This document shows, in pieces, positions 1-8,392 of a stretch of 64,000 bases of DNA. The position numbers and the translations under genes are program-made. Numbering within the stretch: the stretch's first letter is position 1; each line of letters begins with the position of its first letter. Location of the stretch: positions 3,778,501-3,842,500 of the forward strand of contig NC_015844.1 of the NCBI RefSeq assembly GCF_000973105.1. The letters are read 5' to 3'. The DNA is from Zobellia galactanivorans. GTDB taxonomy: Bacteria; Bacteroidota; Bacteroidia; Flavobacteriales; Flavobacteriaceae. The notes beneath the pieces were generated by a model. That model was not told the origin of the DNA. It did no database searches and worked only from the letters and a program-made list of their open reading frames with translations.

Positions 1-230
1 TTTGAATTAAATATTTCTGAGAGTTCATTATCTGACGATGTTTTTTGAGTTAGAGAATTTCCTATTTGATATCTACTTTTAATATCGAGATGAATATTCT
101 CAAGTTGCTCAAGGGATAAATTTTCTTGCTCAATTTCATCAGTTTCATATTGACTACAAGATGCAAAAACGGTTAATCCTGCTAGAAAAATAGCAAAAGT
201 TGGTTTTCTTAGAATACTAAATAATTTCAT
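1..230 (-). CDS. Lipoprotein, N-terminal part (runs off left edge)
   Basis: The reverse strand from the ATG at 230 gives an open frame of 76 codons to the window edge. The N-terminus has two basic residues, a hydrophobic stretch and a lipobox (FASC, Cys at about residue 25), then a polar Glu-rich segment, so it is probably membrane-anchored by a lipidated Cys. No family is recognisable from this part. It is the first minus-strand gene of the cassette-like run. Its presumed cassette end (TTGCACATAAC, 379-389) lies 150 bp upstream of the start, a longer leader than in the other units. Confidence 0.7.
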   Translation of the reverse strand, partial: MKLFSILRKPTFAIFLAGLTVFASCSQYETDEIEQENLSLEQLENIHLDIKSRYQIGNSLTQKTSSDNELSEIFNS

Positions 231-386
231 TTTTATAGTTTGTGTTTAATACTCATTTTGTTGTTTCAAATCTTTTCAAGATTTCAGCTGTCCTTAGATA
301 ATCCAGCTGTTTTTGAGATAGTCAGTCTCACTATTTATATACATAATTATTTTCTTTGACCGCTATTTGTTTTCAAAATTGCACAT

Positions 387-573
387 AACGGTTGAGCTAT
401 GAACAGTAGGGGAGCAAGCTAGCGTTTGCTTACCGTCATGCACGTAGCGAAATCTTTTGGTTTTGTTTTTTCTTTTTTTTGTGTCAAAGCGAAATCCCAA
501 AGATTTCGCGACATTATAAAAATACGCAATCCCTGCGAATACCCCGAAGCCCGTATTTTTTATAGGTTGTGTT
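387..573. repeat. attC-like intergenic element E1
   Basis: The element starts at the AAC ending one cassette (387-389) and ends at the GTT opening the next (571-573). Inside is the family's recurring block: a poly-pyrimidine stretch, then a hairpin formed by gcgaaatc and gatttcgc (about 490-510), then GCGAC with an AT-rich tail and CCCGTATT near the right end. Similar blocks occur in the elements near 2.5, 36.7, 39.9 and 48.3 kb. No gene is present. Confidence 0.6.
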
Positions 574-584
574 GTAAAACGTTT

Positions 585-980
585 TTATTCGTTACTTAAA
601 CCAATCCATAATGAATACGAGCCAAGAAGGAGACCAAAAGGAATACAAATCGCAAATAGACCCAAATATTCATTTAGAGAAATAGCTTTAGAAATAAAGA
701 CATAAATAATAATAAACGAGCCTAGTATTCCGAATATCGAAAAAAGCTTTAGCATTATTCCACCGACATTTTTATTGAAGTTATTGTTCATACGAGATGA
801 GTCCTTTGAAATACTAGAAAAGAATATATAAAACATATGATATCCCATATTAATAACGACCCCTGCTATAATCCGTTCTGTCAATTCAATTTCTCTCGAA
901 ACAATTATAAAAAGTATACTTAAAGTCAGATTTAAATACCCAAAAAGCTTATAATATTTATTAATATCCGTTTGGTTCAT
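585..980 (-). CDS. Hypothetical four-helix membrane protein
   Basis: 131 residues with four hydrophobic segments (about 15-28, 35-55, 75-98 and 105-128) and no recognised domain. It is the last gene of a three-gene unit with the two small membrane ORFs at 1051-1179 and 1184-1309. The stop codon lies 14 bp from the left cassette end (GTTGTAAAAC at 571-580), whose exact inverse (GTTTTACAAC) is at 1345-1354. The membrane location is inferred; the function is unknown. Confidence 0.6.
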   Translation of the reverse strand: MNQTDINKYYKLFGYLNLTLSILFIIVSREIELTERIIAGVVINMGYHMFYIFFSSISKDSSRMNNNFNKNVGGIMLKLFSIFGILGSFIIIYVFISKAISLNEYLGLFAICIPFGLLLGSYSLWIGLSNE

Positions 981-1050
981 TTAAATGTTTATACAATCAT
1001 TAGCTATGCGCAGTATTACGCATATTTCTATTCTCTATAATTGGTGTTAC

Positions 1051-1179
1051 TTAAAATTCAAAGTACCCTAAAATATAAGCCAATGTTAAGAAAAAAATTA
1101 AGCCAAAGAATATAATCACCAAAGTTGTCACAGGATCCCACAGTATAAAACCGCTTAACTTTTTAGGTTTTTTATCCAT
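1051..1179 (-). CDS. Small single-span membrane protein (42 aa)
   Basis: A short reverse-strand ORF starting ATG at 1179. It has a Lys/Pro-rich N-terminus (MDKKPKKLSGF), one hydrophobic segment of about 22 residues, and ends in GYFEF. It sits 4 bp downstream of the ORF at 1184-1309 and 70 bp upstream of the gene at 585-980, which suggests one transcript. No family was recognised; the coherent charge-then-helix layout and context support it as real. Confidence 0.5.
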   Translation of the reverse strand: MDKKPKKLSGFILWDPVTTLVIIFFGLIFFLTLAYILGYFEF

Positions 1180-1183
1180 CGTA

Positions 1184-1309
1184 TTATTGAATTTTAAAAT
1201 AAATTAAAAATCCTACAAAAAAGGATATTATAAGAATTGAAAGAATTATACCTAACCTGGTATTTCCTTTAATATACTCTACAATCAAATCAAGTAGTTC
1301 TTCAATTAT
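1184..1309 (-). CDS. Possible small membrane protein with non-canonical start
   Basis: A reverse-strand frame of 41 codons: an acidic amphipathic start (IEELLDLIVEYIKG), then one transmembrane segment, ending IYFKIQ. The frame opens right after a TAA with ACG-ATA-ATT and has no ATG, GTG or early TTG, so it would start at ATA or ATT, or it has lost its 5' end. It lies just inside the right cassette end at 1354 and 4 bp before the next small ORF, where a first cassette gene would be expected. Low certainty. Confidence 0.3.
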   Translation of the reverse strand: MIEELLDLIVEYIKGNTRLGIILSILIISFFVGFLIYFKIQ

Positions 1310-1351
1310 CGTTTAATTGAACTTTATTCAGGACGGGTCAAAATGTTTTAC

Positions 1352-1475
1352 AACGTTGTTGTATATGGTTTGTTGCGTGGTTTAAGCACCTCATTTAGCA
1401 AATAAAAACCGAATAGAAAATCCGCGAGGATTTTTGTAAGTAGGCAAGAAGCAAGCAATAAATTATATACGTTGT
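1352..1475. repeat. attC-like element E2, interrupted by a group II intron
   Basis: Begins at AAC (1352-1354) followed by GTTGTTGTATATGG and ends with TATATACGTTGT (1464-1475), where the intron begins. The two ends pair imperfectly (GTATATG against TATATAC), the same arm layout as in E5. The last bases needed to complete the GTT core are on the far side of the intron, at 2069. Confidence 0.55.
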
Positions 1476-2068
1476 GTGTGCCCAGTATGGGCATCTTTTA
1501 ACTACAGAAAAGTAGTTAATTAATCTAGAGGGTGCAAGTCCCTCATGCGCTGGAGTAACGTCTGGAAGCATTAGTAAGTCGCAAGGGTGGTAACTGCGAA
1601 GTTACATCTGAAGAAAGCGAGACTACAAAACTCGGTACTGACGAACAGGAACCGTATACAGAGGCATATTTACTTGGGTAAGCAAGCACATCATTGTAAC
1701 GCCCTAAGAACATCAAAAGGGTAGATATGTAGATACGGCGGTTATTGAGTGAAAGAAGATGTTCTTACCTGGGGAGGTCTCCAAAGTTACGTGTAGCTAC
1801 ATGGAGAAGTCAGCAGAGGTCATAGTACTTACGGGAAACGAGCTAGGGCAGTACCCTAGAGGTCTCACAAACAAGGAAGGACCGAACGTAATTCTCTTCA
1901 AAATTCGCATAGGAGCACATGTTGTAGCCTATGCCTAAATTAGAAGATAGTGCCAAGGGTGAAAAGAGCCTTGGTTTGATGATTTACGAACCGCCGTATA
2001 CGAGACCCGTACGTACGGTGGTGTGAGGGGTGCACTCCGTCATTTGATGGCGGAGCCATCCACTCGAT
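1476..2068 (+). mobile_element. ORF-less group II intron (ribozyme only)
   Basis: The 5' end GTGTGCCCAGTATGGGCATC and the downstream GAGGGTGCAAGTCCCTC are typical of bacterial group II intron domain I. Near the 3' end, 1987-2030 folds as domain V (CCGCCGTATACGAGACC pairing with CGTACGTACGGTGG), followed by a domain VI hairpin with a bulged-A layout and the end CTCGAT. There is no reverse transcriptase ORF: domain IV is reduced to a short hairpin (about 1908-1940), so mobility would need a maturase in trans. It lies on the plus strand, antisense to the surrounding cassette genes. The boundaries were chosen from the GTGYG start and from rejoining the flanks into a cassette core. Confidence 0.8.
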
Positions 2069-2077
2069 TATATGCTT

Positions 2078-2473
2078 TTAATATTCTTTGCTTAACCATT
2101 CTCCAACTTCGAAATCAGGCTTAAAGCATTTATAATCAATATCAATTGATTCTTTAGTATCTAATAATTCTAAGGTCAAACTACCTTTGTAAGTTCCCCA
2201 ACTTTTGTGAGTCAATAGCTGATAGGTTACAATTCCTTTTTTTCCTTTGAATCTTGAGTCTTCACAATCTTCGGTAATCCAACCTTCTGCACCTCTTAGT
2301 TTGGGTTTGTACATTCTCCACCAATCATCATAGGCTTTAGGATAATATAGCTTCGATTCGTTTATTACTTTTTGTTTTTCGTATTCAATTCGTTCCTTTT
2401 CTCTTTCTGATTGTCCGCAAGACTGTATTATAACAAACCCTAAAAGAACTATTAATATTTTCAAAATCTTCAT
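2078..2473 (-). CDS. Hypothetical lipoprotein
   Basis: The start is taken at the second in-frame Met (MKILKILIVLLGFVIIQSC), which gives a clean lipoprotein signal with lipobox IQSC; an upstream ATG at 2488 is possible. The mature part (about 110 residues) is rich in Lys, Glu, Trp and Tyr, and no family was recognised. It is the only gene of its unit. The right end is GCATATAAC (2485-2493) and the left end GTTATATGC is reconstructed across the group II intron. Confidence 0.6.
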   Translation of the reverse strand: MKILKILIVLLGFVIIQSCGQSEREKERIEYEKQKVINESKLYYPKAYDDWWRMYKPKLRGAEGWITEDCEDSRFKGKKGIVTYQLLTHKSWGTYKGSLTLELLDTKESIDIDYKCFKPDFEVGEWLSKEY

Positions 2474-2490
2474 TTTCGCTAATTGCATAT

Positions 2491-2681
2491 AACGGTCACG
2501 GCTATGGCAAGTAGGGCGGGCAAGGAAACTTTTCGTTTCCGTTTGGTCTGCGAGCCAGAGCTTTTTGTTTTGTAATTATTTTTCTTTTTTAATTGCCAAA
2601 TCCTAAAGATTTTGCGACTTCATAAATATAAACAGACCTTGGCGTAAAACCCATAAGTCCGTATTAATTATAGGCATTGTG
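2491..2681. repeat. attC-like element E3, left part (split by IS1182 copy)
   Basis: Starts AACGGTCACGGCTATGGCAAGTAGGGC, an arm also seen near 50.74 kb and, eroded, near 39.8 and 48.2 kb. It continues with the pyrimidine block and the GCCAAATC..GATTTTGCGAC hairpin and stops where the IS begins. The right-hand remainder (GGTTACCATTGTTGGC, 4399-4413) follows the IS and carries the GTT core (4408-4410) of the next cassette. Confidence 0.55.
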
Positions 2682-4399
2682 CCTGTTGCACAAGTTAACG
2701 AAAAAACCACATAGGCTAAAGGAGATCTTAACGTTGGGTCGTTAGTTTTAGGTATGCAGGGAAAAAAGGAGTATCAAGAAAAACTGTTCGCCCATTTCCA
2801 GTTAAGCGAGCGAATCCCCGAGAACAATTTCTATAGGCGGTTGAAAGAGGTTTTGGAGCTACGCTTCCTTTACGGCCTTACCGAAGGCTATTACGGGAAC
2901 AGCGGCCAAAAGAGCATAGACCCGGTGGTCTTCTTCAAGCTCTGCCTTGTGGGCTATCTGGAGAACATCATCAGCGACCGCAGGCTCATGGCCCATTGTT
3001 CCCTGCGGTTGGACATCCTTTATTTTATCGGCTACGATATAGACGAGGAGCTCCCCTGGCACAGTACGATAAGCCGTACGCGCCAACTGTTCCCCGAAAG
3101 TGTCTTCGAGGAAGTCTTCACCAAGGTGTTGAGTATGTGCGTGGAGAAGGGAATGGTCAGCGGCCATACCCAGGCCATAGATTCCGCACCTGTGAAGGCC
3201 AACGCGAGCATGGACACCTTGGAGCTTAAGGTGCCCGAAGAGGAACTGGACGAACACCTGCGCAAGGTACGTGTCCTGAGTGCAATGGACAAAAAAGGGG
3301 AGCCGCATCGCAAGAGCAAGAACGACAGCTCCGACAAGGGCCAGCGTAGTGTCACTGCAAGCAAGAACGAACTGGCGGCGATAAAGGGCAGGAACAAAAA
3401 ATGGGCGAAGGACCAGGACCAACGCCCTGGCGCCAAGAACAAGGGGGCCAAGTATACGAGCAACAAAACGCACTACAGCCCCACGGACCCCGATGCACGC
3501 ATCAGCGTAAAACCGGGCAAGGCCAGAAAACTGAACTACCTGAGCCAATTGAGCGTTGATACGGCCCACCACGTCATTACGGACATCAGGGCCTACCATG
3601 CGGACGGGAAGGACAACCAACAGCTGCCGGATATCGTCCAAAGACTTCGGGCAAGGTTGTGGAAGCAGGGCCTGGTGTGGGAGAACTGCATAGCGGACAC
3701 CGGGTATAGCAGTGGCGGGAACTATGCCTTTCTAGAGGATATCGGTCTAAAGAGCTTCATTCCTCCCCATGGCACGTACAAGGGCGGCCCCACGGGTTTT
3801 ACGTATAATGAAATCGAAGATCATTATATCTGTCCACAGGGCAAGGTCATCCCGTTCAGAAAGGTATTCAAGGATCACCGTACGGGTACGAAAAAGAAAG
3901 CGTACCGCGCATCGAGTCTGATCTGTAAGGGCTGCCCGTTGAAATCCACATGTCTGGGCAAGGTGAACGAAAAACAATTTTCGGTCACCTATTACCGGGC
4001 CGAGTACGAGCGGAACATCAAAAGGGTGAACAGCCAACAGGGCAGATATATGAAAGGCAAACGACAGAGCACGGTAGAGCCCGTTTTTGGAACGTTGACA
4101 CAGTTCATGGGCATGCGGAAGGTGAACACCATAGGGCTCGAACAGGCCAATAAGGTCATGCACCTCTCGGCGATTGCCTACAACCTGAAAAAGTACCTGA
4201 AATTCACCGAAAAACGTTCAAAAAGCGGGGCGGGAAGCTTTGTTTTGCCGCGCATCGCAAAAAACTGCTTCCAAGCACTTGAAAGTTCACTTGTAGGCTA
4301 CCCAAAAAATATAGGTTGGCCAGTGGTCTAAAAGATAAAACCGCCTTAAAAAGCGGTTATGGAAGCCATTTTTTCAATCATTTTGGGGTTGTGCAACGG
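2682..4399 (+). mobile_element. IS1182-family insertion sequence, complete
   Basis: The element is bounded by inverted ends CCTGTTGCACAAG on the left and TTGTGCAACGG on the right, encloses one transposase gene, and has a hairpin CCGCC-ttaaaaa-GCGGTT just inside the right end (about 4341-4356). It is visibly more GC-rich than the surrounding AT-rich cassettes. It interrupts attC-like element E3. Two degraded relatives occur at about 40.0 and 49.9 kb. No target duplication was evident by eye. Confidence 0.8.
2754..4331 (+). CDS. IS1182-family transposase
   Basis: 525 residues, the usual size for this family. The N-terminal DUF772-type region (about 15-115) is followed by a DDE catalytic domain with candidate acidic residues D143 (AIDSAP), D315 (IADTGYSSGGN) and E442 (STVEPVFG). 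A Cys cluster (C360, C391, C394, C400) matches the zinc-binding insertion of IS1182 transposases. It would catalyse cut-and-paste movement of the IS and could act on the MITE-like elements with the same ends. The frame is intact, so it may be active. It is the only plus-strand gene in the first 16 kb. Confidence 0.92.
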   Translation: MQGKKEYQEKLFAHFQLSERIPENNFYRRLKEVLELRFLYGLTEGYYGNSGQKSIDPVVFFKLCLVGYLENIISDRRLMAHCSLRLDILYFIGYDIDEELPWHSTISRTRQLFPESVFEEVFTKVLSMCVEKGMVSGHTQAIDSAPVKANASMDTLELKVPEEELDEHLRKVRVLSAMDKKGEPHRKSKNDSSDKGQRSVTASKNELAAIKGRNKKWAKDQDQRPGAKNKGAKYTSNKTHYSPTDPDARISVKPGKARKLNYLSQLSVDTAHHVITDIRAYHADGKDNQQLPDIVQRLRARLWKQGLVWENCIADTGYSSGGNYAFLEDIGLKSFIPPHGTYKGGPTGFTYNEIEDHYICPQGKVIPFRKVFKDHRTGTKKKAYRASSLICKGCPLKSTCLGKVNEKQFSVTYYRAEYERNIKRVNSQQGRYMKGKRQSTVEPVFGTLTQFMGMRKVNTIGLEQANKVMHLSAIAYNLKKYLKFTEKRSKSGAGSFVLPRIAKNCFQALESSLVGYPKNIGWPVV

Positions 4400-4423
4400 T
4401 TACCATTGTTGGCAGTAGTACTT

Positions 4424-6760
4424 TTATTCGAAGAGTTTATCAATTCGTTCACTTTCATTAGAATTTGATTCATCAGGATTCTCTTTTCTATATTCGTTTT
4501 CTTCCCAAGCTTCAAAATCTCTCATACTTTCTTTAATTTGATTTTCCTCGATTATATCCTCCCAATGTTTCTTATCCAACTCAACTTCTAGAACAAATGG
4601 CTTTTTTGAATCGGGTAATAAATCATCAATTAATTGCTCCCTAGTACCAAATATTTCCTCATATATTTCTTCTACTTTACTCAATTCAGTAACCTCATCT
4701 TTTATTTGGTCTGAAAGTTCATCTTTCATTGTTTCTAGGATGTTTTCAATCATTTGAACAATAGTATCTTGACCATCTTCAGATTTTGAAAACTCATCGT
4801 AATCTTGCTCGTATTTATCAAACAAATCAATGACTTGTTCTGATTCATAATCTGAATCGGCTCTTAACATTAATTTATCTACTATTTTATTGAAATTTTT
4901 CTTGATATAGCTTTCCGATTGTGGGCAGTCTTTTATTTTAAGTAAAGAACCTAAAACTTCCGAAAAAACAAAATAATCCCAGTTTTCCAAATAGTCTAAA
5001 AGCTTAAAATGTTTTAAAAACACATTGTCAATATTAACTTCGGTACAATAAGTAGATAGAATTGATAAAATTTTTGAATTAAAGTTGTTCTCTTTTTTAT
5101 TGGCAATTGCCTCTTGTTTGTCAATAATAAAGCGATCATTTGTTATCAGGTCTCTAATAACACTTTGAAGTTCCTTGTCGAGAGGAATAATAGATTTTTT
5201 AGGATTAAATCTGTTTAGTTGATCTAAATAAATAACGTTTTTGATAATCGCTTTTCTATCTGAAAAAGATTCTGAAATTTGACCAATTAAGAAATCTGCT
5301 AAAGACGGATTTATAAAATTATATGAACGTCTATTTCTATCAGTTGAAGTGTAGAGAGTAGATGATATAAAACCATTTAATAACAGCCTTACAGATTTAT
5401 TAAATTGATTACCATCGATAATTTGATTGTGTTCGGCTATCTCATATTGAAGTCTTTGTTCAAATGCTTTGGTAAGCCTTCTTTCAGTAACATAATTTCC
5501 AAAAGAAAATAAGGTCATTAACAAACATCTTTCCAAGTAACTGATTTGGTTATTATATGAGAACCTCCAAATTTCTTTTGGATTGGACAAATTATTTACT
5601 ATGAATTGTTTGTATTCTGAAATTGTAAAGTTTTGAATTTTATACTCATCTGTAATAAACTCGATTATCCGTGGTGTATAATTATCGTGTTTAATTATGT
5701 CCCAATAAAATTTTTCTTCTAGTATAACATTATAAAATTTTTCATCTACTTGTTTATGGAAAAAATGGTTATAAAGAATTAATGCCTTTTCATACTTATT
5801 ATAATCTGATAACTTTAACTCAAATTGTCTTTCATTCAAGCTTGAATGATTAATTTTTTCATATCTATCACTAGCTAAACTCAAAACTACAGTACGAGTG
5901 GTAAGGATAAGATATTTGTTAGGCGAATTTCTTATTCTATCTACAAAACTAGTTAGTTGAGTTTCCGTCTTATGAGAATTAATTATTTCAGCATAATTGG
6001 CTCCTAAAAAATCATCAAAATAAAAAATCTGTTTAACATTATCATCGTCCGAAATGACATCTTCTGCTTCGGATATGTTTTCGACTTTGTGTATTTTAAA
6101 ATTGTTTTTTGCTCTATCAAATAAAATCATCTCTGCCAAGGAAGTTTTTCCAATTCCTGGTTGTCCTGTAATAAGAAGAATTTTTTCTTCTTTAAGTATT
6201 TTGTAGGCTAAATCTAGTTTATCGGTAACAACATAATATTTTACCTTGTCCTTTAATCTCTTCAAGAAATACCTAGTTCTAGATTCTATTGCATTATTTA
6301 AAATTTCAGTTATTATAGCCGTACTAGAAAGCCAAAGTTTGTAATATTTCTTTTCAATAATTGGAAATTCAAATAAGTAATCGTTTAGTTCTTGCTGTCC
6401 AATTATGTCATTTGATGTTTTAACATATGGATTTAATAATGATTTTAGTTCGTCTTTTTGAATGGCAGATAAATCCATTGAAGTAATTAAAATGTATCTG
6501 TCAGGTTTTAGATTTTCAACTTTTTCAAACTCTTTGTTCTTTATTACTGATTTTAAATTGGAATAAGTCGATTTTGAGTAGTGTTTGGCTTGAACAACAA
6601 CAGCATTGTTGTTTTTTTCTGACGAATACCTTAAATCAACTCCTTTATCTTTACCAGCTCTAAAACTTTGTAATTTCAAATTGAATTTGGCATTCAATAA
6701 GTCCTTAGAAATTTGCTCAAATTCTTTATCGTTTAAAGTTGAAAAGTCGTAATTGTTCAA
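4424..6760 (-). CDS. REase-nSTAND type NTPase, candidate antiphage protein
   Basis: 778 residues. Residues 1-130 resemble an Mrr-type restriction endonuclease fold with E14, D42 (GVDL) and Q57-A-K59 as catalytic candidates. A STAND-type P-loop NTPase follows, with Walker A GQPGIGKT (199-206) and Walker B IFYFDD (245-250), then a long helical C-terminal half with an acidic tail. In the family, the C-terminal part senses a phage product and NTPase oligomerisation turns on the nuclease; that role is inferred here. Single gene of its unit, with private ends GTTGGCAGTAGTAC (4408-4421) and the inverse ending at 6792. The start lies 30 bp inside the right end. Confidence 0.75.
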   Translation of the reverse strand: MNNYDFSTLNDKEFEQISKDLLNAKFNLKLQSFRAGKDKGVDLRYSSEKNNNAVVVQAKHYSKSTYSNLKSVIKNKEFEKVENLKPDRYILITSMDLSAIQKDELKSLLNPYVKTSNDIIGQQELNDYLFEFPIIEKKYYKLWLSSTAIITEILNNAIESRTRYFLKRLKDKVKYYVVTDKLDLAYKILKEEKILLITGQPGIGKTSLAEMILFDRAKNNFKIHKVENISEAEDVISDDDNVKQIFYFDDFLGANYAEIINSHKTETQLTSFVDRIRNSPNKYLILTTRTVVLSLASDRYEKINHSSLNERQFELKLSDYNKYEKALILYNHFFHKQVDEKFYNVILEEKFYWDIIKHDNYTPRIIEFITDEYKIQNFTISEYKQFIVNNLSNPKEIWRFSYNNQISYLERCLLMTLFSFGNYVTERRLTKAFEQRLQYEIAEHNQIIDGNQFNKSVRLLLNGFISSTLYTSTDRNRRSYNFINPSLADFLIGQISESFSDRKAIIKNVIYLDQLNRFNPKKSIIPLDKELQSVIRDLITNDRFIIDKQEAIANKKENNFNSKILSILSTYCTEVNIDNVFLKHFKLLDYLENWDYFVFSEVLGSLLKIKDCPQSESYIKKNFNKIVDKLMLRADSDYESEQVIDLFDKYEQDYDEFSKSEDGQDTIVQMIENILETMKDELSDQIKDEVTELSKVEEIYEEIFGTREQLIDDLLPDSKKPFVLEVELDKKHWEDIIEENQIKESMRDFEAWEENEYRKENPDESNSNESERIDKLFE

Positions 6761-6789
6761 TTCAGTTCGTTTGTTTTTGTATTACTGCC

Positions 6790-7079
6790 AACTTGTTTAT
6801 ATGCGGAACATTCCGTCTTTTATCCTGCCAATCCGGTACAATATGCGGAGGTTACGGTTTAGTTTATCACTATTATTTCATTTAAGCGATAAAACTGCTA
6901 TTTTGTATATACGGTGTACTTGTTGCACAACCATGAATTCCATCAATACGTACTTGTTAGGTTTTTTTTTTGTTTTTTTTAAATATAACTAACTGATATA
7001 ATGTGTTTTAATTATTTTAGATAATTCAAAAACTATCAATTCATTCCTGATGACGAGTTGTGCAACGCTTACCGTTGTT
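6790..7079. repeat. attC-like element E4 carrying a MITE
   Basis: Runs from AAC (6790-6792) to GTT (7077-7079). The left arm reads AACTTGTTTATATGCGG, and a MITE with IS1182-like ends occupies the right half. It is nearly identical along its length to E6 (11849-12136), so the two cassettes between them (AbiC/PD-(D/E)xK pair and OLD ATPase) are flanked by direct repeats of about 290 bp. Confidence 0.55.
6920..7068. mobile_element. MITE-like element with IS1182-type ends, copy 1
   Basis: About 150 bp bounded by TGTTGCACAACCATG and its inverse-type end GACGAGTTGTGCAACG, with no coding capacity and an AT-rich interior. The ends match those of the complete IS1182 element at 2682-4399, so it is probably a non-autonomous derivative. 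A near-identical copy is at 11979-12126. Related, more diverged copies are at 42.27, 45.63 and, as a right half only, 48.39 kb. Confidence 0.55.
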
Positions 7080-7093
7080 AGCTGTAGTACTTT

Positions 7094-8392
7094 TCAATCA
7101 GGAAGGTGAAATGCCAAAACTCCTAAATTAATTTCTCGATTTCTGTCATCATTGATATGAAATATATAATTCCACCAAGTCTCGCCATTTTTCTTTTCCG
7201 TTCTAATATAATTTGGATGAGTTTCTGTTACTTCACTTATTGTTGTAATAACATTACTCATATCCTTGTTCCTCACAAAAATTACCAAAGAGGTTTTTGA
7301 GTTTCTAAATGTTAAGTAACCTAATAATTGGTCAATAGTAGATAAATAAACACCCTTTCCTGCCCAAAACTTGCATTCCGCAATGAAAACAACATCGCTA
7401 TCGTATTTTAAAAGAATATCTGTTTTACCTTTTTTATTAAATGTTTCTCCGCTAGCACTACCAAATTCGAAATTTGGGTCAAGAATTAGAAGAATATGGT
7501 CTCTTAAGTCTTCTTCTCCTTTACCAATATAAGTAGATGGCATTCTTTCAAAATTTTTACCAACATCATTTATTATTTTGAGTATTTCTTGGTAGTTTTC
7601 ATTTGATAGAGTAGGTTCGGGTTTAAAACCTTTTTCATACACTTTTGGTTCAATTTTTATCTTTTTTCTTAATTCTGGTTTTGGAATTGAAAACGTTTCT
7701 GCAACTCCAACTTTCTTTTTTAAAGGAACTCCTAGAGAAGAGAGTAAGTCGTTTTTAGAGAGAAGTTTTTGTTTCCGTTCTTTAATTTTTCCAATAGCAA
7801 AATCTAAAACTTCATTATTAAAACCTTCACAGTCTTTTTTTAGTATATGATAATCAGATAAAATGTATCTTTTACTATCCTCAAAATCACGTTTTATTTT
7901 TTCTGGGTCACTATTAAAATTTATTATTTCTGTTGTTATACTGTCTTCTGTTACTCCGACCTCAATACTACCAGAGATAGAAAACGAACTCACTCCTTGA
8001 TTTCCCAATATGTATATATCTCCTGTATATGGAATATGATATACAATAACATCTCTTCTGTATGTTTTCCCTCTATACACGTCATAATTGCCTGGAAAGC
8101 TTTCGGCAGGAATATCCTTTTCGTAGCTCTCAACAAATACATTTTCGAAATCAAGAACTGGGAAGTCAATAATATGAGATTGTATTAGAAATTCTGCAAA
8201 TTCTACTTCACTTACATTAAGAATATAACTTTCGGATTTCTGATTAATTTGGCTTTCAATTTGTCGTGCCGAATTACCAAAAAGATTCTTTAAGTTTCCT
8301 TCTCTATATAATTTTAATCTACTTCCTCGGTACATTTTTCGTATTAGATAAAATAGGCCGTTAGCCGTTGTGAGTTCTTTCGTCCCATTCAA
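7094..8392 (-). CDS. PD-(D/E)xK nuclease-like protein paired with AbiC-like protein
   Basis: 432 residues. The C-terminal third carries a candidate PD-(D/E)xK core: D325 in GKTDILL, then E339-C-K341 in FIAECKFW, followed by a helix with DQLLGYL. The N-terminal 270 residues were not recognised; they contain a beta-rich part (about 110-160) and a Lys-rich linker. The first ATG overlaps the upstream gene by 32 nt. A second Met (MYRGSRLK, position 8335) would leave a 25-nt gap, so the start is uncertain. It shares its cassette with the AbiC-like gene, suggesting a two-component defence system. Nuclease activity is inferred from motifs only. Confidence 0.65.
   Translation of the reverse strand: MNGTKELTTANGLFYLIRKMYRGSRLKLYREGNLKNLFGNSARQIESQINQKSESYILNVSEVEFAEFLIQSHIIDFPVLDFENVFVESYEKDIPAESFPGNYDVYRGKTYRRDVIVYHIPYTGDIYILGNQGVSSFSISGSIEVGVTEDSITTEIINFNSDPEKIKRDFEDSKRYILSDYHILKKDCEGFNNEVLDFAIGKIKERKQKLLSKNDLLSSLGVPLKKKVGVAETFSIPKPELRKKIKIEPKVYEKGFKPEPTLSNENYQEILKIINDVGKNFERMPSTYIGKGEEDLRDHILLILDPNFEFGSASGETFNKKGKTDILLKYDSDVVFIAECKFWAGKGVYLSTIDQLLGYLTFRNSKTSLVIFVRNKDMSNVITTISEVTETHPNYIRTEKKNGETWWNYIFHINDDRNREINLGVLAFHLPD

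Noticed and set aside
1476-2068. Reading frame KGEKSLGLMIYEPP near the intron 3' end as a gene end
   Set aside because: This is a chance translation of group II intron domain V sequence; no reverse transcriptase is present upstream.
2859-3641. 260-aa reverse-strand ORF within the IS1182 transposase
   Set aside because: Antisense shadow of a GC-rich, well-supported transposase; no coherent domain.
6753-6992. 79-aa plus-strand ORF
   Set aside because: Lies over an attC-like element and MITE; low-complexity tail, no homologous feel.
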